From Desulfobacteraceae bacterium (lineage in GTDB: Bacteria; Desulfobacterota; Desulfobacteria; Desulfobacterales; JAJDOA01): a stretch of 35,108 bases of DNA. The notes beneath the pieces were generated by a model that was not told the origin of the DNA, made no database searches, and saw only the letters and a program-made list of their open reading frames with translations. Each line of letters opens with the position of its first letter. Positions within the stretch are counted from its first letter, which is position 1. Shown piece after piece: positions 26,105-35,108 of this stretch. The position numbers and the translations under genes were made by a program. The DNA lies in contig JAJDOA010000138.1 in assembly GCA_022340405.1 (NCBI GenBank), forward strand, positions 1 to 35,108. The letters run 5' to 3'.

Positions 26105-27526
26105 ATGACCGCCATCGACGATCATCGATACCAGCCGGGGTACCGGACGATCCTTGACGTCAGCGCCCCGCTGATGGCCTCCACCGCCTCGGTCATGGTC
26201 ATGGAGTTCACCGACAGGGTGTTTCTGGCCAACCACTCGGTGGAAGCCATTTCCGCCGCACTGCCCGCCGGCATCACCGCCTTCTTGTTCATCGCCTTCT
26301 TTGCCGGTATCGTCGGCTACGGCTCGGTTTTCGTGGCGCAGTATGCGGGGGCAGGACGGCACGGAGATGTCGGCCCCATCCTCTGGCAGGCGCTCTGGCT
26401 GGCCTTGGCTGCGGGGCTCGCCACATCGCTCATCGCCCTTGCCGGTGAACCGCTGTTTTCCCTTGCCGGGCATCCGGAACCGGTGAGACAGCTGGAGGCC
26501 GTGTATTTTTCCACACTGATGCAGGGTGCCGGCATCCATGTGGCCGGTGCGGCCTTGGCCGGTTTTTTCACGGGTCTGGGGATCACCCGTCCGGTGATGA
26601 TGTTTCATGCCGTCGGGGCAATGGTAAACATCCCGCTGGATTATGCCGTGATCAATGGCGTGGGGCCCTTTCCAGTGATGGGCATCCATGGGGCGGCCCT
26701 GGCAACGGTGGTGTCCTGGTCGGTGGTGACCGGGTTGCTGTCGGTTTTCGTAATGAGCCGGGAGCACGACCGTCGATATGCCGTCCGCCGTGTCGTCTGG
26801 CCGGACCGGTCAAGCATGGGCCGCCTGCTGCGATACGGGGTTCCCAGTTCGCTGCAGTTGACGATGGACATTTTGGCCTTCGCGTATTTTTCACTGATGG
26901 TGGGTCGGATCGGCCGCTTGGAACTGGCCGTGACCAACATCGTATTCTCCATCAACGCACTGGCGTTCATGCCCATGCTGGGCCTTTCCGTAGGCACCAG
27001 CACACTGGTGGGGCAGTGCATGGGAAACCGGCGCCCCGGGGACGCGGAGGAAGTGACGCGAAAGTCCCGTCACATGGCCTTTGTCTACCTGGCGGCCGTC
27101 GCCGTGTTGTATCTCGGATTTCCGGGGCCGCTCATCGACCTGTTTCGACCCCGCAACCTGCCTCCGCAGGCCTACGCGGCAATGCGTCAGGAGGGTATTC
27201 TCCTGCTGTGGATGGTCACGGTCTACATCTTTTTCGACGCCCAGTACATGGTCTACGTTGGCACGCTCAAAGGGGCCGGCGACACACGATTTATCATGCA
27301 GGCCGTCAGCGGTCTTTCCGTCTTCGTGATGGGGGTTCCGCTGTACGTGTTGGTGGAGATTCTGGATGCCGGATTGATGGCGGCATGGGCTTGTGTGATC
27401 CTCTACATCTTCAGCCTCTTCGCCGTCTCCTGGGGTCGGTTCCGGCACGGCAGATGGCGCCGGATACGCATGATCGATGAAATGCCGCCGGCAGCCCGCC
27501 TGCCGGCCGGTTCAAAGGGCTCCTGA
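26105..27526 (+). CDS. MATE family efflux transporter
   Basis: 12-TM-like protein; SAPLMASTASVMVMEFTDRVFLANHSVEAISAALPAG, repeated VGTSTLVGQCMGNRRPGDAEE. Confidence 0.88.
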   Translation: MTAIDDHRYQPGYRTILDVSAPLMASTASVMVMEFTDRVFLANHSVEAISAALPAGITAFLFIAFFAGIVGYGSVFVAQYAGAGRHGDVGPILWQALWLALAAGLATSLIALAGEPLFSLAGHPEPVRQLEAVYFSTLMQGAGIHVAGAALAGFFTGLGITRPVMMFHAVGAMVNIPLDYAVINGVGPFPVMGIHGAALATVVSWSVVTGLLSVFVMSREHDRRYAVRRVVWPDRSSMGRLLRYGVPSSLQLTMDILAFAYFSLMVGRIGRLELAVTNIVFSINALAFMPMLGLSVGTSTLVGQCMGNRRPGDAEEVTRKSRHMAFVYLAAVAVLYLGFPGPLIDLFRPRNLPPQAYAAMRQEGILLLWMVTVYIFFDAQYMVYVGTLKGAGDTRFIMQAVSGLSVFVMGVPLYVLVEILDAGLMAAWACVILYIFSLFAVSWGRFRHGRWRRIRMIDEMPPAARLPAGSKGS

Positions 27527-27528
27527 CC

Positions 27529-27906
27529 CTATCCGCTGCTCATTCTCGATTCCCAGTCGTATTCCCGGGAGGTCACCCGATCCTCCATGCGGCGGATGCG
27601 GCGGTCCAGGTTCTCGTAGCGGCGCCGCAGCTGGCGTGCGGTTCGGCGCCGCGAGTCCATGTAGGTGTCGTAAAAATCCTGTTCGTCCTGGTTTGCAAAG
27701 GAACGCAACGGTTCGGGCTTCATCATCAGGGCGGCGATGAGGTAGATTCCCACCGCGGGCCAGAGCCCGGAAAGAAGCAGCACCATCACCGCGATGAAGC
27801 GGACCCAGAACACGCTGAAGTCGAAATATCGGGCCAGTCCCTTGCAGACGCCCAGAATGGCGCCGCTGCGGGAGCGGTAGAGCCCGCGTCGTTGGCTATA
27901 GCTCAT
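27529..27906 (-). CDS. pspC: PspC domain protein
   Basis: RRGLYRSRSGAILGVCKGLARYFDFSVFWVRFIAVMVLLLSG; 4-nt overlap with pspB-like gene. Confidence 0.87.
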   Translation of the reverse strand: MSYSQRRGLYRSRSGAILGVCKGLARYFDFSVFWVRFIAVMVLLLSGLWPAVGIYLIAALMMKPEPLRSFANQDEQDFYDTYMDSRRRTARQLRRRYENLDRRIRRMEDRVTSREYDWESRMSSG

Positions 27907-28154
27907 CGATCGCCTTCCTTTCCTTTCCGGTCCATCAGGATGGTCTCCAGCGCTTCCACCCGCTGCTCGAGCCGCGACAGGCCGTGGAAAATTTCCTGAA
28001 TCATGCGCGCCTCCTCGGCCTCCGCGTTCCGGTCTGCGCGGAAGCCGCCACCATGCCGCATCCGTATGGCCATAAGGATGGTTCCCGCGATGATCCCCAG
28101 GATCAGTACAACCGAACCGAACACGATGGCGACGACGAATACCGGTGTGGACAT
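27903..28154 (-). CDS. pspB: PspB-like membrane protein
   Basis: Short TM protein followed by LEQRVEALETILMDR coiled coil; position between pspA and pspC. Confidence 0.72.
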   Translation of the reverse strand: MSTPVFVVAIVFGSVVLILGIIAGTILMAIRMRHGGGFRADRNAEAEEARMIQEIFHGLSRLEQRVEALETILMDRKGKEGDR

Positions 28155-28201
28155 GAGCGTTGACTCCAATGGATCGTGAATAGGGTGGAAAAGGCCCGGG
28201 G

Positions 28202-28876
28202 CTATTCGGTCGTTTCGCCGCGGTCACGGGCGGCGGACTTCATCGCCTCCAGCTCCTTTTCAATATCATCGTCTTCGAGTTTGTCAAATTCCTCTTCCAG
28301 CGTCGGGCGCCTCCCGTAGTTCACCAGGTCCGCCTCGGCCTCCATGCGCTCGATGCGGCTTTCCATTTCCTCGAACTTGGCAATGGTTTCGTAGCTGTCC
28401 ATCTTTCGGATCTCTTCCTGGGCTTTCCGGCTCCGCTGGGCGCGTAGATGCCGCTGGACCAGGACCCGCTGCTTTTCCCGGGCGCTCGCCAGTTTTTCTT
28501 CCAGCTGTCGGATGTCGTCCTGGTACTGCTCCACCAGTACGGCGAGATTCTCCTGCTCGATCTCCATCCCCTCCACGGCTTGGGTGAACCTGCGTTTTTC
28601 CAGCAGCGCCTCCCGCGCGAGCTCATCGCGGCCCTTGTCCACGGCCAGCCGCGCGCGTTGCTCCCATTTTTCCTCGTGGGATCGGGCGTCTTCCAGCCCT
28701 CGCTGAACCTTTTTCCGGTTGGCCATCACCGTGGCACAGGATGCCTTCAGCTCGATGAGGGTGTCTTCCATCTCACGGATCATCAGCTTGATGAGCTTCT
28801 CCGGGTCTTCGGCCCGATCCAGCATTGCATTGATGTTGGATCCGATGATGTCGCGAAATCGGGTGAAAATTCCCAT
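28202..28876 (-). CDS. pspA: Phage shock protein A (PspA/IM30 family)
   Basis: MGIFTRFRDIIGSNINAMLDRAEDPEKLIKLMIREMEDTLIELKASCA. Confidence 0.93.
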   Translation of the reverse strand: MGIFTRFRDIIGSNINAMLDRAEDPEKLIKLMIREMEDTLIELKASCATVMANRKKVQRGLEDARSHEEKWEQRARLAVDKGRDELAREALLEKRRFTQAVEGMEIEQENLAVLVEQYQDDIRQLEEKLASAREKQRVLVQRHLRAQRSRKAQEEIRKMDSYETIAKFEEMESRIERMEAEADLVNYGRRPTLEEEFDKLEDDDIEKELEAMKSAARDRGETTE

Positions 28877-28923
28877 GATCATCCTCCATGACTACCGACG
28901 GGTTGATGTTGCCATTACGGCAG

Positions 28924-28939
28924 AGCAGATTTCGTGCCA
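28924..28939 (-). promoter_or_regulatory. Sigma-54 promoter (-24/-12) for pspABC
   Basis: On the minus strand TGGCAC-GAAAT-CTGCT, near-consensus TGGCAC-N5-TTGCW, ~50 nt upstream of the pspA start. Confidence 0.72.
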
Positions 28940-28988
28940 CAACGGCGTTCGGCTGCAAGCCTTTGATTTCACATGAATCCTTCGGGTA

Positions 28989-29017
28989 TTGACGTGTCAT
29001 GTCGATTCGGTTAAATT
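28989..29017 (+). promoter_or_regulatory. Candidate sigma-70 promoter for the pspF-like gene
   Basis: TTGACG-N17-TAAATT, 45 nt upstream of the ATG at 29062. Confidence 0.5.
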
Positions 29018-29061
29018 AACCATAAATTAGTTTTTTCAGCTTATTTACGGTATAAAATGCC

Positions 29062-30117
29062 ATGAAATACCTCACTTCCATAGGGAATCCGAGTTCTGGA
29101 TCGGAAAGCCGCAGTATGGAAGCTTTGGGGCAATCCGAGGCCTTCCTGGATTTTCAGGATCGGTTGTCCCGGGTGGCACGGGTGGATCGTCCGGTTCTGC
29201 TGGTGGGGGAGCGGGGCACCGGCAAGGAGCTGGCCGCGGTTCGCATGCACTATCTGTCCCTCCGCTGGAAGGGGCCGATGGTGACATTGAACTGCGCCGC
29301 CCTGCAGCCCTCTCTGATGGAGGCCGAACTGTTCGGTCACGAACGGGGAGCCTTCACCGGTGCGGTGGCCCGTCGGACGGGCCGGTTCGAGACGGCCGAC
29401 GGCGGCACGCTGTTTTTGGACGAAATCGGCAACACCCCGCTGGAGGTGCAGGAAAAAATTTTGCGGGTGGTGGAATACGGCAGCTTCGAACGGGTCGGGA
29501 GCACCCGGCCCGTATGGGTGGACGTGCGCATCGTCGCTGCCACCAATGCGGACCTTGTGAAGCAGGCACGAAAGGGGCGGTTCAAGCGGGATCTGTTGGA
29601 CCGGTTGTCTTTCGAGGTGCTGTTTCTGCCCCCGCTGCGCGAACGGGTCGGTGATGTGCAGCTGCTGGCCGAGCATTTCGCACGCCGAATGGCCCTGGAG
29701 CTGCGCCGGGAGGAGCCGCCTCTGTTTACGGCAGACACCGTGGCCGAACTGGAAAGGTATGACTGGCCGGGGAACGTCCGGGAGCTGAAAAATGTGGTGG
29801 AACGGGCCGTCTGTCGATCAGAGGGTCCGCTGATCCGGGAGGTGGAGATCGATCCCTTCGGCTACCCTTATGGCAAGCGCCCGCAAAAAGAGACACCGCA
29901 AGAGCCGGAGGGGCCAGAGGCCCTTTCACCGAAAAACGGCCTACCGGACTGGAGAACCCTACCCCTCAAGGAAGCGATACAGGAGCTGGAAATTCGACGA
30001 ATTCAGGATGCCCTGAAAGCTGCCCGCTTCAACCAAAAACAAGCCGCCGAGATGCTGGGTCTGACCTATCACCAGTTCCGCGGCCTGTACCGAAAATACG
30101 CGGACGCAATCAAGTGA
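29062..30117 (+). CDS. pspF: PspF-like sigma-54-dependent transcriptional activator
   Basis: AAA+ with ERGTGKELAA, ELFGHERGAFTGA (GAFTGA), GGTLFLDEI; C-terminal Fis-type HTH (NQKQAAEMLGLTYHQFRGLYRKY); divergent from pspABC. Confidence 0.88.
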   Translation: MKYLTSIGNPSSGSESRSMEALGQSEAFLDFQDRLSRVARVDRPVLLVGERGTGKELAAVRMHYLSLRWKGPMVTLNCAALQPSLMEAELFGHERGAFTGAVARRTGRFETADGGTLFLDEIGNTPLEVQEKILRVVEYGSFERVGSTRPVWVDVRIVAATNADLVKQARKGRFKRDLLDRLSFEVLFLPPLRERVGDVQLLAEHFARRMALELRREEPPLFTADTVAELERYDWPGNVRELKNVVERAVCRSEGPLIREVEIDPFGYPYGKRPQKETPQEPEGPEALSPKNGLPDWRTLPLKEAIQELEIRRIQDALKAARFNQKQAAEMLGLTYHQFRGLYRKYADAIK

Positions 30118-30312
30118 GCGTGGGGATCCGCTTTTTTTGCATCGGATTTCGCGGGTTTCGCGGATTTTTTCCTTGATGGGGTCTCGGCTGTGGAGGGTGG
30201 ATCGGAAAGACCGCACCCTCGACAACCCTGACGTTCGGGTTATGTTATGGGTGTCGGAGAAAACCGACACCGAACATCAACACCGAAAACGACCCCAAGG
30301 GAGGTTTTCGAA

Positions 30313-30489
30313 ATGGAACACAGAAAAGATCAGCAGGAGGATTCCCGTCGGGAAGAATCCCGAGCCCGCAGCACCGGCAACGTGATGGACTCCTATCTGC
30401 GCGACCCCTGGGCCTGCTACGAGGACGATGACAGTTTCTGCGGCACCGAGGAGGTGGCGGAAGACGAGTGTTGCTGCTGCTGCTGTTAG
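30313..30489 (+). CDS. Small acidic protein (58 aa) with C-terminal hexacysteine
   Basis: ATG preceded by aaGGGAGGttttcgaa; ends DECCCCCC*; followed by a terminator. Confidence 0.65.
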   Translation: MEHRKDQQEDSRREESRARSTGNVMDSYLRDPWACYEDDDSFCGTEEVAEDECCCCCC

Positions 30490-30526
30490 GCTGCTCGGCG
30501 GCAGGTAAGACACCGAGACGGGACCG

Positions 30527-30554
30527 GGCCGGGTGCGCTGCACCCGGCCTTTTC
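30527..30554 (+). terminator. Rho-independent terminator
   Basis: Perfect 10-bp stem ggccgggtgc-gct-gcacccggcc followed by tttt. Confidence 0.82.
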
Positions 30555-30651
30555 AATTGGCGGCGCCTTTGATAAAGTGCTGCATTCACCGCGAGGCGGC
30601 CATGGCTGCAACGATTCCCGTTTTCCGCAACAACGGAGAAAGGTCCAGAGT

Positions 30652-31143
30652 GTGGAAGAAAACAAACTGGTCCCTGTCCTGCGCGACGGTATAAACTTGG
30701 TCAAAGTGATGCTTTTCAAACGCCTGAAAGACCGCTGTTCCAAGCAATACCCGGAGCGCGGGCAGGAGGACATCCAGCGACTGAGCGGAGCGGTAATCAA
30801 CGAACTGTTCGGCACCGCGAACGAGCGAGAGCCCTTCGCCTCTTTCCTGGAAGAAAACCGCGCCGCGGTGGAGGCCGAAATTCGTGCCATCCCCGCGGCC
30901 TTCGACACCTTTCGCATTGCCCTCACGGACGCTTTGCGAATGCAGTTTCTGTGCGACAGCCACGAAGGCGTGGACAGCAGCGCCATCCTTTCCCGGGCCG
31001 ATGCGATGGGCATCCTGATCATGGACCGGGAGGTTCCCCTTCCCAAAACTTTTCTGAATCTGATTCGAACCCTGGCCGTTGCCGACGGAATCCTGTCCCC
31101 TGAAGCCCTGGCCATCAACGAGGATCTGGATACGGAAGCGTGA
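30652..31143 (+). CDS. Hypothetical protein
   Basis: GTG start (VEENKLVPVLRDG) with purine-rich ggagaaagg upstream; 4-nt overlap with the next gene. Confidence 0.6.
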   Translation: MEENKLVPVLRDGINLVKVMLFKRLKDRCSKQYPERGQEDIQRLSGAVINELFGTANEREPFASFLEENRAAVEAEIRAIPAAFDTFRIALTDALRMQFLCDSHEGVDSSAILSRADAMGILIMDREVPLPKTFLNLIRTLAVADGILSPEALAINEDLDTEA

Positions 31144-32342
31144 CCACCTTTGATATGGCCATCGTCGGCGGCGGCATCGTAGGGGTTTGCACCGCCTGGC
31201 AGATGAAAAAGCGATTTTCGGATGCGGCCGTGGTCCTGATGGAAAAGGAGCCCTATCCGGCAGGACACCAGACGGGCCACAACTCGGGAGTGATTCACGC
31301 AGGCGTCTATTACCAGCCGGGTAGCCTGAAGGCGGAGTTCTGCAAACGCGGTGCTGAAGCGACGCTTCGTTTCTGCCGGGATCACAACCTGCCGGTGGAA
31401 CAATGCGGCAAACTGCTGGTGGCCACCGATGAGCTGGAATACCGGCGGATGGAGGCGCTGGAGAAACGCTGCGAGCAAAACGACATTGTCGTGAGGCGGA
31501 TGGATGCGTCGGCGCTTCGCCGGATGGAACCGAACATCATCGGTCGGGGCGCCCTGTACGTGCCGGCGACCGGCATCACGGACTACCGCCGCATCACCGG
31601 CAAAATGGCCGATCTCTTCGCTGCCCTGGGGGGGAAGATTCGCACCGGATGTGAGGTCGTCGGCATCGAGGAAACCGGCTCGGACGTCCGTGTCCGAACC
31701 CGTTCGGACACCATCCAGGCCCGCTATCTGGTGGCCTGTGCCGGACTGCAAGCCGACCGCGTCGCGAAGAGTACCGGTATCGAAATCGATTTTCAAATCA
31801 TCCCGTTTCGAGGAGAGTACTACCGGCTTTCCGGTCGTCTCAACGACCTCGTTCGGCACCTGATCTATCCGATTCCGGATCCCGATCTCCCCTTCCTGGG
31901 GGTTCATCTCACCCGGATGATCGACGGATCGGTGACCGTCGGACCCAATGCCGTACTCGGCTGGAAGCGGGAAGGCTATGGCGGGATCAACGTGAGCGGC
32001 AAAGACATCGCCGACATGCTCACTTTTCCTGGATTCTGGAGGGTGATTGCGGAAAACCTGGGATCGGGGATTTCGGAGATGAGGGACTCCCTGTTCAAGA
32101 CCGGCTACCTGCGTCGAATCCGCAGGTACTGCCCCGGGATTGGCCTGCGCAATCTACTGCCCTATCCCGCCGGTATCCGGGCCCAGGCCGTTCAACGGGA
32201 CGGGACGCTGGTACACGACTTCCTCTTTGCCGAGAGCGACCGCACCTTCCATGTCTGCAACGCACCGTCACCGGCTGCGACATCGGCCATTCCCATCAGC
32301 GAGCACCTCTGCGACCTCGTCTCCGACAGATTCGACCTGTGA
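31140..32342 (+). CDS. lhgO: L-2-hydroxyglutarate oxidase-like FAD-dependent oxidoreductase
   Basis: DMAIVGGGIVGVCTAWQM, EKEPYPAGHQTGHNSGVIHAGVYYQPGSLKAEFCKRG, FRGEYYRL, LGVHLTRMIDGSVTVGPNAV. Confidence 0.88.
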   Translation: MTTFDMAIVGGGIVGVCTAWQMKKRFSDAAVVLMEKEPYPAGHQTGHNSGVIHAGVYYQPGSLKAEFCKRGAEATLRFCRDHNLPVEQCGKLLVATDELEYRRMEALEKRCEQNDIVVRRMDASALRRMEPNIIGRGALYVPATGITDYRRITGKMADLFAALGGKIRTGCEVVGIEETGSDVRVRTRSDTIQARYLVACAGLQADRVAKSTGIEIDFQIIPFRGEYYRLSGRLNDLVRHLIYPIPDPDLPFLGVHLTRMIDGSVTVGPNAVLGWKREGYGGINVSGKDIADMLTFPGFWRVIAENLGSGISEMRDSLFKTGYLRRIRRYCPGIGLRNLLPYPAGIRAQAVQRDGTLVHDFLFAESDRTFHVCNAPSPAATSAIPISEHLCDLVSDRFDL

Positions 32343-32431
32343 TAACCGTCGGTCCATCCGGAAAATGCTTTCGCTTGAAGAAATCGACCCGTTTTGAGAT
32401 ACCCTACAGGGAACGCTTTTCGGAGAGGGCC

Positions 32432-33067
32432 ATGAGCCGATACCTTCTTCTCATTCTGTTTTGGACCGCATGGTGCACACTGCACAGCGCCCTGATCGCA
32501 CCGTCGGTCATGGATCGGATTCACAGGCGGTTTCCGCACGGATTCCGGTTTTATCGCATTTTCTTCAATACCGTGGCCCTGGCGACCCTGGTTCCGGTCC
32601 TTGTCTACGCCTTTTCCCTCAGGGGGCCGATTCTCTTTGCCTGGCAGGGGCCGTGGCGGGTTCTTCAACTCCTCCTGGCGGGCTGCGCCTTGTGGCTTTT
32701 CGCCGCCGGATCCCACCGCTACGACTTTTTTCAGTTTCTCGGGCTCCGGCAGCTCCGTAGTGAAACCAGTTGCGGTATGCTCACCGAAGACTGCTCGCTG
32801 GACACCAGCGGCGTGTTGTCCCTGGTCCGCCACCCCTGGTACACCGGGGGCATCCTGATCATCTGGGTCCGCCCCCTGGATTTGACAGCAATCCTGACCA
32901 ACATCGCCCTCACCGGATATTTCATTGTGGGGGCACACTTGGAGGAGCGGAAGCTGAGACTGCAATTCGGAGGGGAATACGCGGCGTATCAGCGCCGGGT
33001 GTCGATGTTTTTCCCCATCCGGTGGGCAAGAGACCGGTGGTTGGGCGGCCGATCCCGCTCTAGGTGA
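32432..33067 (+). CDS. NnrU/isoprenylcysteine-methyltransferase-like membrane protein
   Basis: Multi-TM; LVRHPWYTGGILIIW and HLEERKLRLQFGGEYAAYQRRVSMFFP motifs. Confidence 0.72.
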   Translation: MSRYLLLILFWTAWCTLHSALIAPSVMDRIHRRFPHGFRFYRIFFNTVALATLVPVLVYAFSLRGPILFAWQGPWRVLQLLLAGCALWLFAAGSHRYDFFQFLGLRQLRSETSCGMLTEDCSLDTSGVLSLVRHPWYTGGILIIWVRPLDLTAILTNIALTGYFIVGAHLEERKLRLQFGGEYAAYQRRVSMFFPIRWARDRWLGGRSRSR

Positions 33068-33099
33068 TCCCGCCCGGGCGGACGCCGGACGAAATCTCT

Positions 33100-33909
33100 T
33101 CACTCCCCGATGCCGGACCTGATGAAAATCTGATCGTTCAGGCTCTTCACCCCCGGAATTGCCGAAACGGCCTCCCTGCAGTCTTCCACGGTATTGCGGG
33201 CATAGGCGACGCCTTCCAGGTGGACGACACCTCCTTTCACCGAAAGATGATCCCAATGCAACCCCGGGATTTCCATGATGACCGACTCCACCTCCAGGGT
33301 CAGCAGAAGATCGTCCAGTTTTTCCCGCGCACGGGCGGAACCTTCCGACACCTTACGGACCCCAAGGGCCGTAACGATCATGTCGGCCGCCGTTTCCACC
33401 GGGATCGCTCGGGTGTTCAGCACCAAGTCGTATAGGGCTTCCTCGTCCCAATTGATCCCGAAAAAGGAGCGGATATATCCGGCGGAGTCCTGGTCGCTGC
33501 TCCGTAGAATCGAAGCGGTCTTTTTCTCGTCCCAACGGTTGCGGTCCATGAGGCGACGGATCCGATCCTCTTCGGGGGCGATGATGCGGACATGCAGGAC
33601 GTTGGGAAGATCCTTCAGCAGAAACTGCCCCCCCCGGCCGACGATCACGACGCGGTCCTTTCTGGCAAAATCGTAGATGACGGTCTTGATCAGAAGAAGG
33701 AACCGATCCCTCTGGTAGGAAAAGGATTGCCAGAACGAGGGTTTTCTCTCGTCGTATTTTTCGATCGCCTCGGCTGGAAAACCGCGCCCTGAAAGCGCTT
33801 CGCTGATCTTCTGCTTGTCGATGGTTTCGTAGCGGGTTCGGTAGGCGACCTCTTCGGCGACCTGGTTGCCGAAGCTGCCCATTTGCCTGGAAATGGTAAC
33901 GATAGCCAT
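33100..33909 (-). CDS. Cytidylate kinase-like family protein with C-terminal BON-like domain
   Basis: VTISRQMGSFGNQVAEEVA...VIVGRGGQFLLKDLPNVLHVRIIAPEEDRI; C-terminal LSVKGGVVHLEGVAYARNTVEDCREAVSAIPGVKSLNDQIFI. Confidence 0.78.
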   Translation of the reverse strand: MAIVTISRQMGSFGNQVAEEVAYRTRYETIDKQKISEALSGRGFPAEAIEKYDERKPSFWQSFSYQRDRFLLLIKTVIYDFARKDRVVIVGRGGQFLLKDLPNVLHVRIIAPEEDRIRRLMDRNRWDEKKTASILRSSDQDSAGYIRSFFGINWDEEALYDLVLNTRAIPVETAADMIVTALGVRKVSEGSARAREKLDDLLLTLEVESVIMEIPGLHWDHLSVKGGVVHLEGVAYARNTVEDCREAVSAIPGVKSLNDQIFIRSGIGE

Positions 33910-34019
33910 TGCGAGCCTCCTCCCCTGTTGCATCATTTCCTGAAAGAGCGGCGGACTGCAGTGCATGGGGCCGCCTCCCGGCCGCGGGCAGGCGGGAGCC
34001 CGCATCGCCATCGGGCTGG

Positions 34020-34321
34020 TCAGCAGGGTATCCTTCTTCGTTGCGGTTCCAGGTGAGGGCAGCTTTCGAAAGAATCCGGTCTCGAAACCGGTTGTCACAT
34101 TCGATGAAGTGCGGCGTCTGCAGGTGGGCCTTGAAGGCCGGCGAATCGGTGCAGATTTCGTAGAGAAAGAAGCGCGTTCGACCCTGGGGATCGAATCAGA
34201 CATCGAACGGGTGGCCGTCCGTTTCCCGCATCAGCGAATGGCGCGCCTGAGCCTGCACGGCTGCGGCGAACTGTTCCGCATACGCTTATTTTACAACAAA
34301 AGCCGCGGTGACGGCAAGCAA
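34020..34321 (-). pseudogene. Decayed antibiotic-biosynthesis-monooxygenase (ABM/YgiN-like) gene
   Basis: Conceptual translation LLAVTAAFVVK*AYAEQFAAAVQAQARHSLMRETDGHPFDV*FDPQGRTRFFLYEICTDSPAFKAHLQTPHFIECDN with in-frame TAA (34286-34288) and TGA (34196-34198); 3' limit approximate. Confidence 0.6.
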
Positions 34322-34444
34322 TGGATTTCACCTCCCTGGTTTATATCTCGACGGCGGGAGATCCGACCTTCCGAGATCCCCGATCAAATCCACCGGGTCG
34401 CCCCGGCGGCAGGTCTGAAAGCGGGATGGATGGGCAACCGTTTT

Positions 34445-35080
34445 CTATCCGGAGGCATACCGTTTTCGAAGCTCCGCAATCTGTTCGGGCCCGAGCGTGC
34501 GATAGTCGCCGCCTTTCACCAGGAAAAACACCCGGGCTGTCTCCTCGAGCTCCTCGGCGGCGTATACAGCATCCACCAAATCCTTCCCGGCCACAACGGT
34601 TCCATGATGGGCCATCAACACGGCCCGGTGAGAGCCGCATTTTTCTTCCACGGCCGCCGCCAGGCGACGGCTGCCCGGCGGATGAAAAGCAACCAGGGGA
34701 AGACGACCGATGCTCATGACGAAATAGGCCATCAAGGGCGGCAGCAGGTCCTCCGGATCCAGGCCCTTCAGGCAGGACAGGGCAACGGCGTACGGGGAAT
34801 GCAGGTGAACGACGGCCCGATCTTCCGGCCTTGCCCGATATACCCCCATGTGGAGAACCGCCTCTGTGGACGGCGGGTCCCCCGTCAGATGATTTCCCTC
34901 CGGATCCAGTTTCGCGATCCGGTCCGGATCCAGCCTTCCGAGACAGGAACGGGTTGGCGTCACCAGCATGCCGTCGTCCAGCTTGACACTGATATTGCCG
35001 GATCCCCCCGAGGTGTATCCCCTGTCGAAAAGAGATTTTCCGTGAACTGCGATCCATTCTCGCAAATCGGTCTCTTCCAT
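34445..35080 (-). CDS. Class II aldolase/adducin family protein
   Basis: GYTSGGSGNISVKLDDGMLVTPTRSCLGRLDPDRI, HLHSPYAVALSCL, LMAHHGTVVAGKDL. Confidence 0.87.
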   Translation of the reverse strand: MEETDLREWIAVHGKSLFDRGYTSGGSGNISVKLDDGMLVTPTRSCLGRLDPDRIAKLDPEGNHLTGDPPSTEAVLHMGVYRARPEDRAVVHLHSPYAVALSCLKGLDPEDLLPPLMAYFVMSIGRLPLVAFHPPGSRRLAAAVEEKCGSHRAVLMAHHGTVVAGKDLVDAVYAAEELEETARVFFLVKGGDYRTLGPEQIAELRKRYASG

Positions 35081-35108
35081 GGCAGCATCTCCAATGCTTT
35101 GTCGAAAA

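Noticed and set aside
34321-34719. 132-aa + strand ORF
   Set aside because: Antisense to the class II aldolase gene and Arg/Pro-rich; likely spurious.

Overview
35.1-kb, GC-rich, densely coding chromosomal window. Gene content suggests a sulfate-reducer-like Desulfobacterota (Deltaproteobacteria); this is inference, no marker gene was checked. There are no rRNA, tRNA, CRISPR, prophage or transposase signals. The most interesting block is a co-directional, tightly packed + strand run of nine genes (about 5671-15288): two peptidase-S51-like proteins (the second with a C-terminal segment resembling the cysteinyl-tRNA synthetase anticodon-binding/C-terminal module), a ThuA-like/Gfo-Idh-MocA fusion, a second Gfo/Idh/MocA oxidoreductase, a CelD/BcsL-type GNAT, an MshA-like GT4 glycosyltransferase, an MshB-like PIG-L deacetylase, an inositol-3-phosphate synthase and a HAD phosphatase. 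This set resembles mycothiol biosynthesis without a recognisable MshC, and may make a new inositol-pseudodisaccharide (possibly thiol) metabolite. The rest includes a hybrid histidine kinase, TPR protein, AI-2E family transporter, SpoIIE-type phosphatase, Na+/Ca2+ exchanger-like protein, LigD-PE protein, MATE transporter, a Psp locus (pspF-like/pspABC with a sigma-54 site), a 58-aa peptide ending in six cysteines, LhgO-like oxidase, cytidylate kinase-like/BON protein and a class II aldolase. Non-coding signals of interest are two copies of a ~140-nt terminal-inverted-repeat element whose stems covary, REP-like palindromes at the left end, a G-quadruplex motif, and a decayed ABM-family gene with an in-frame TGA where a Cys is often found.
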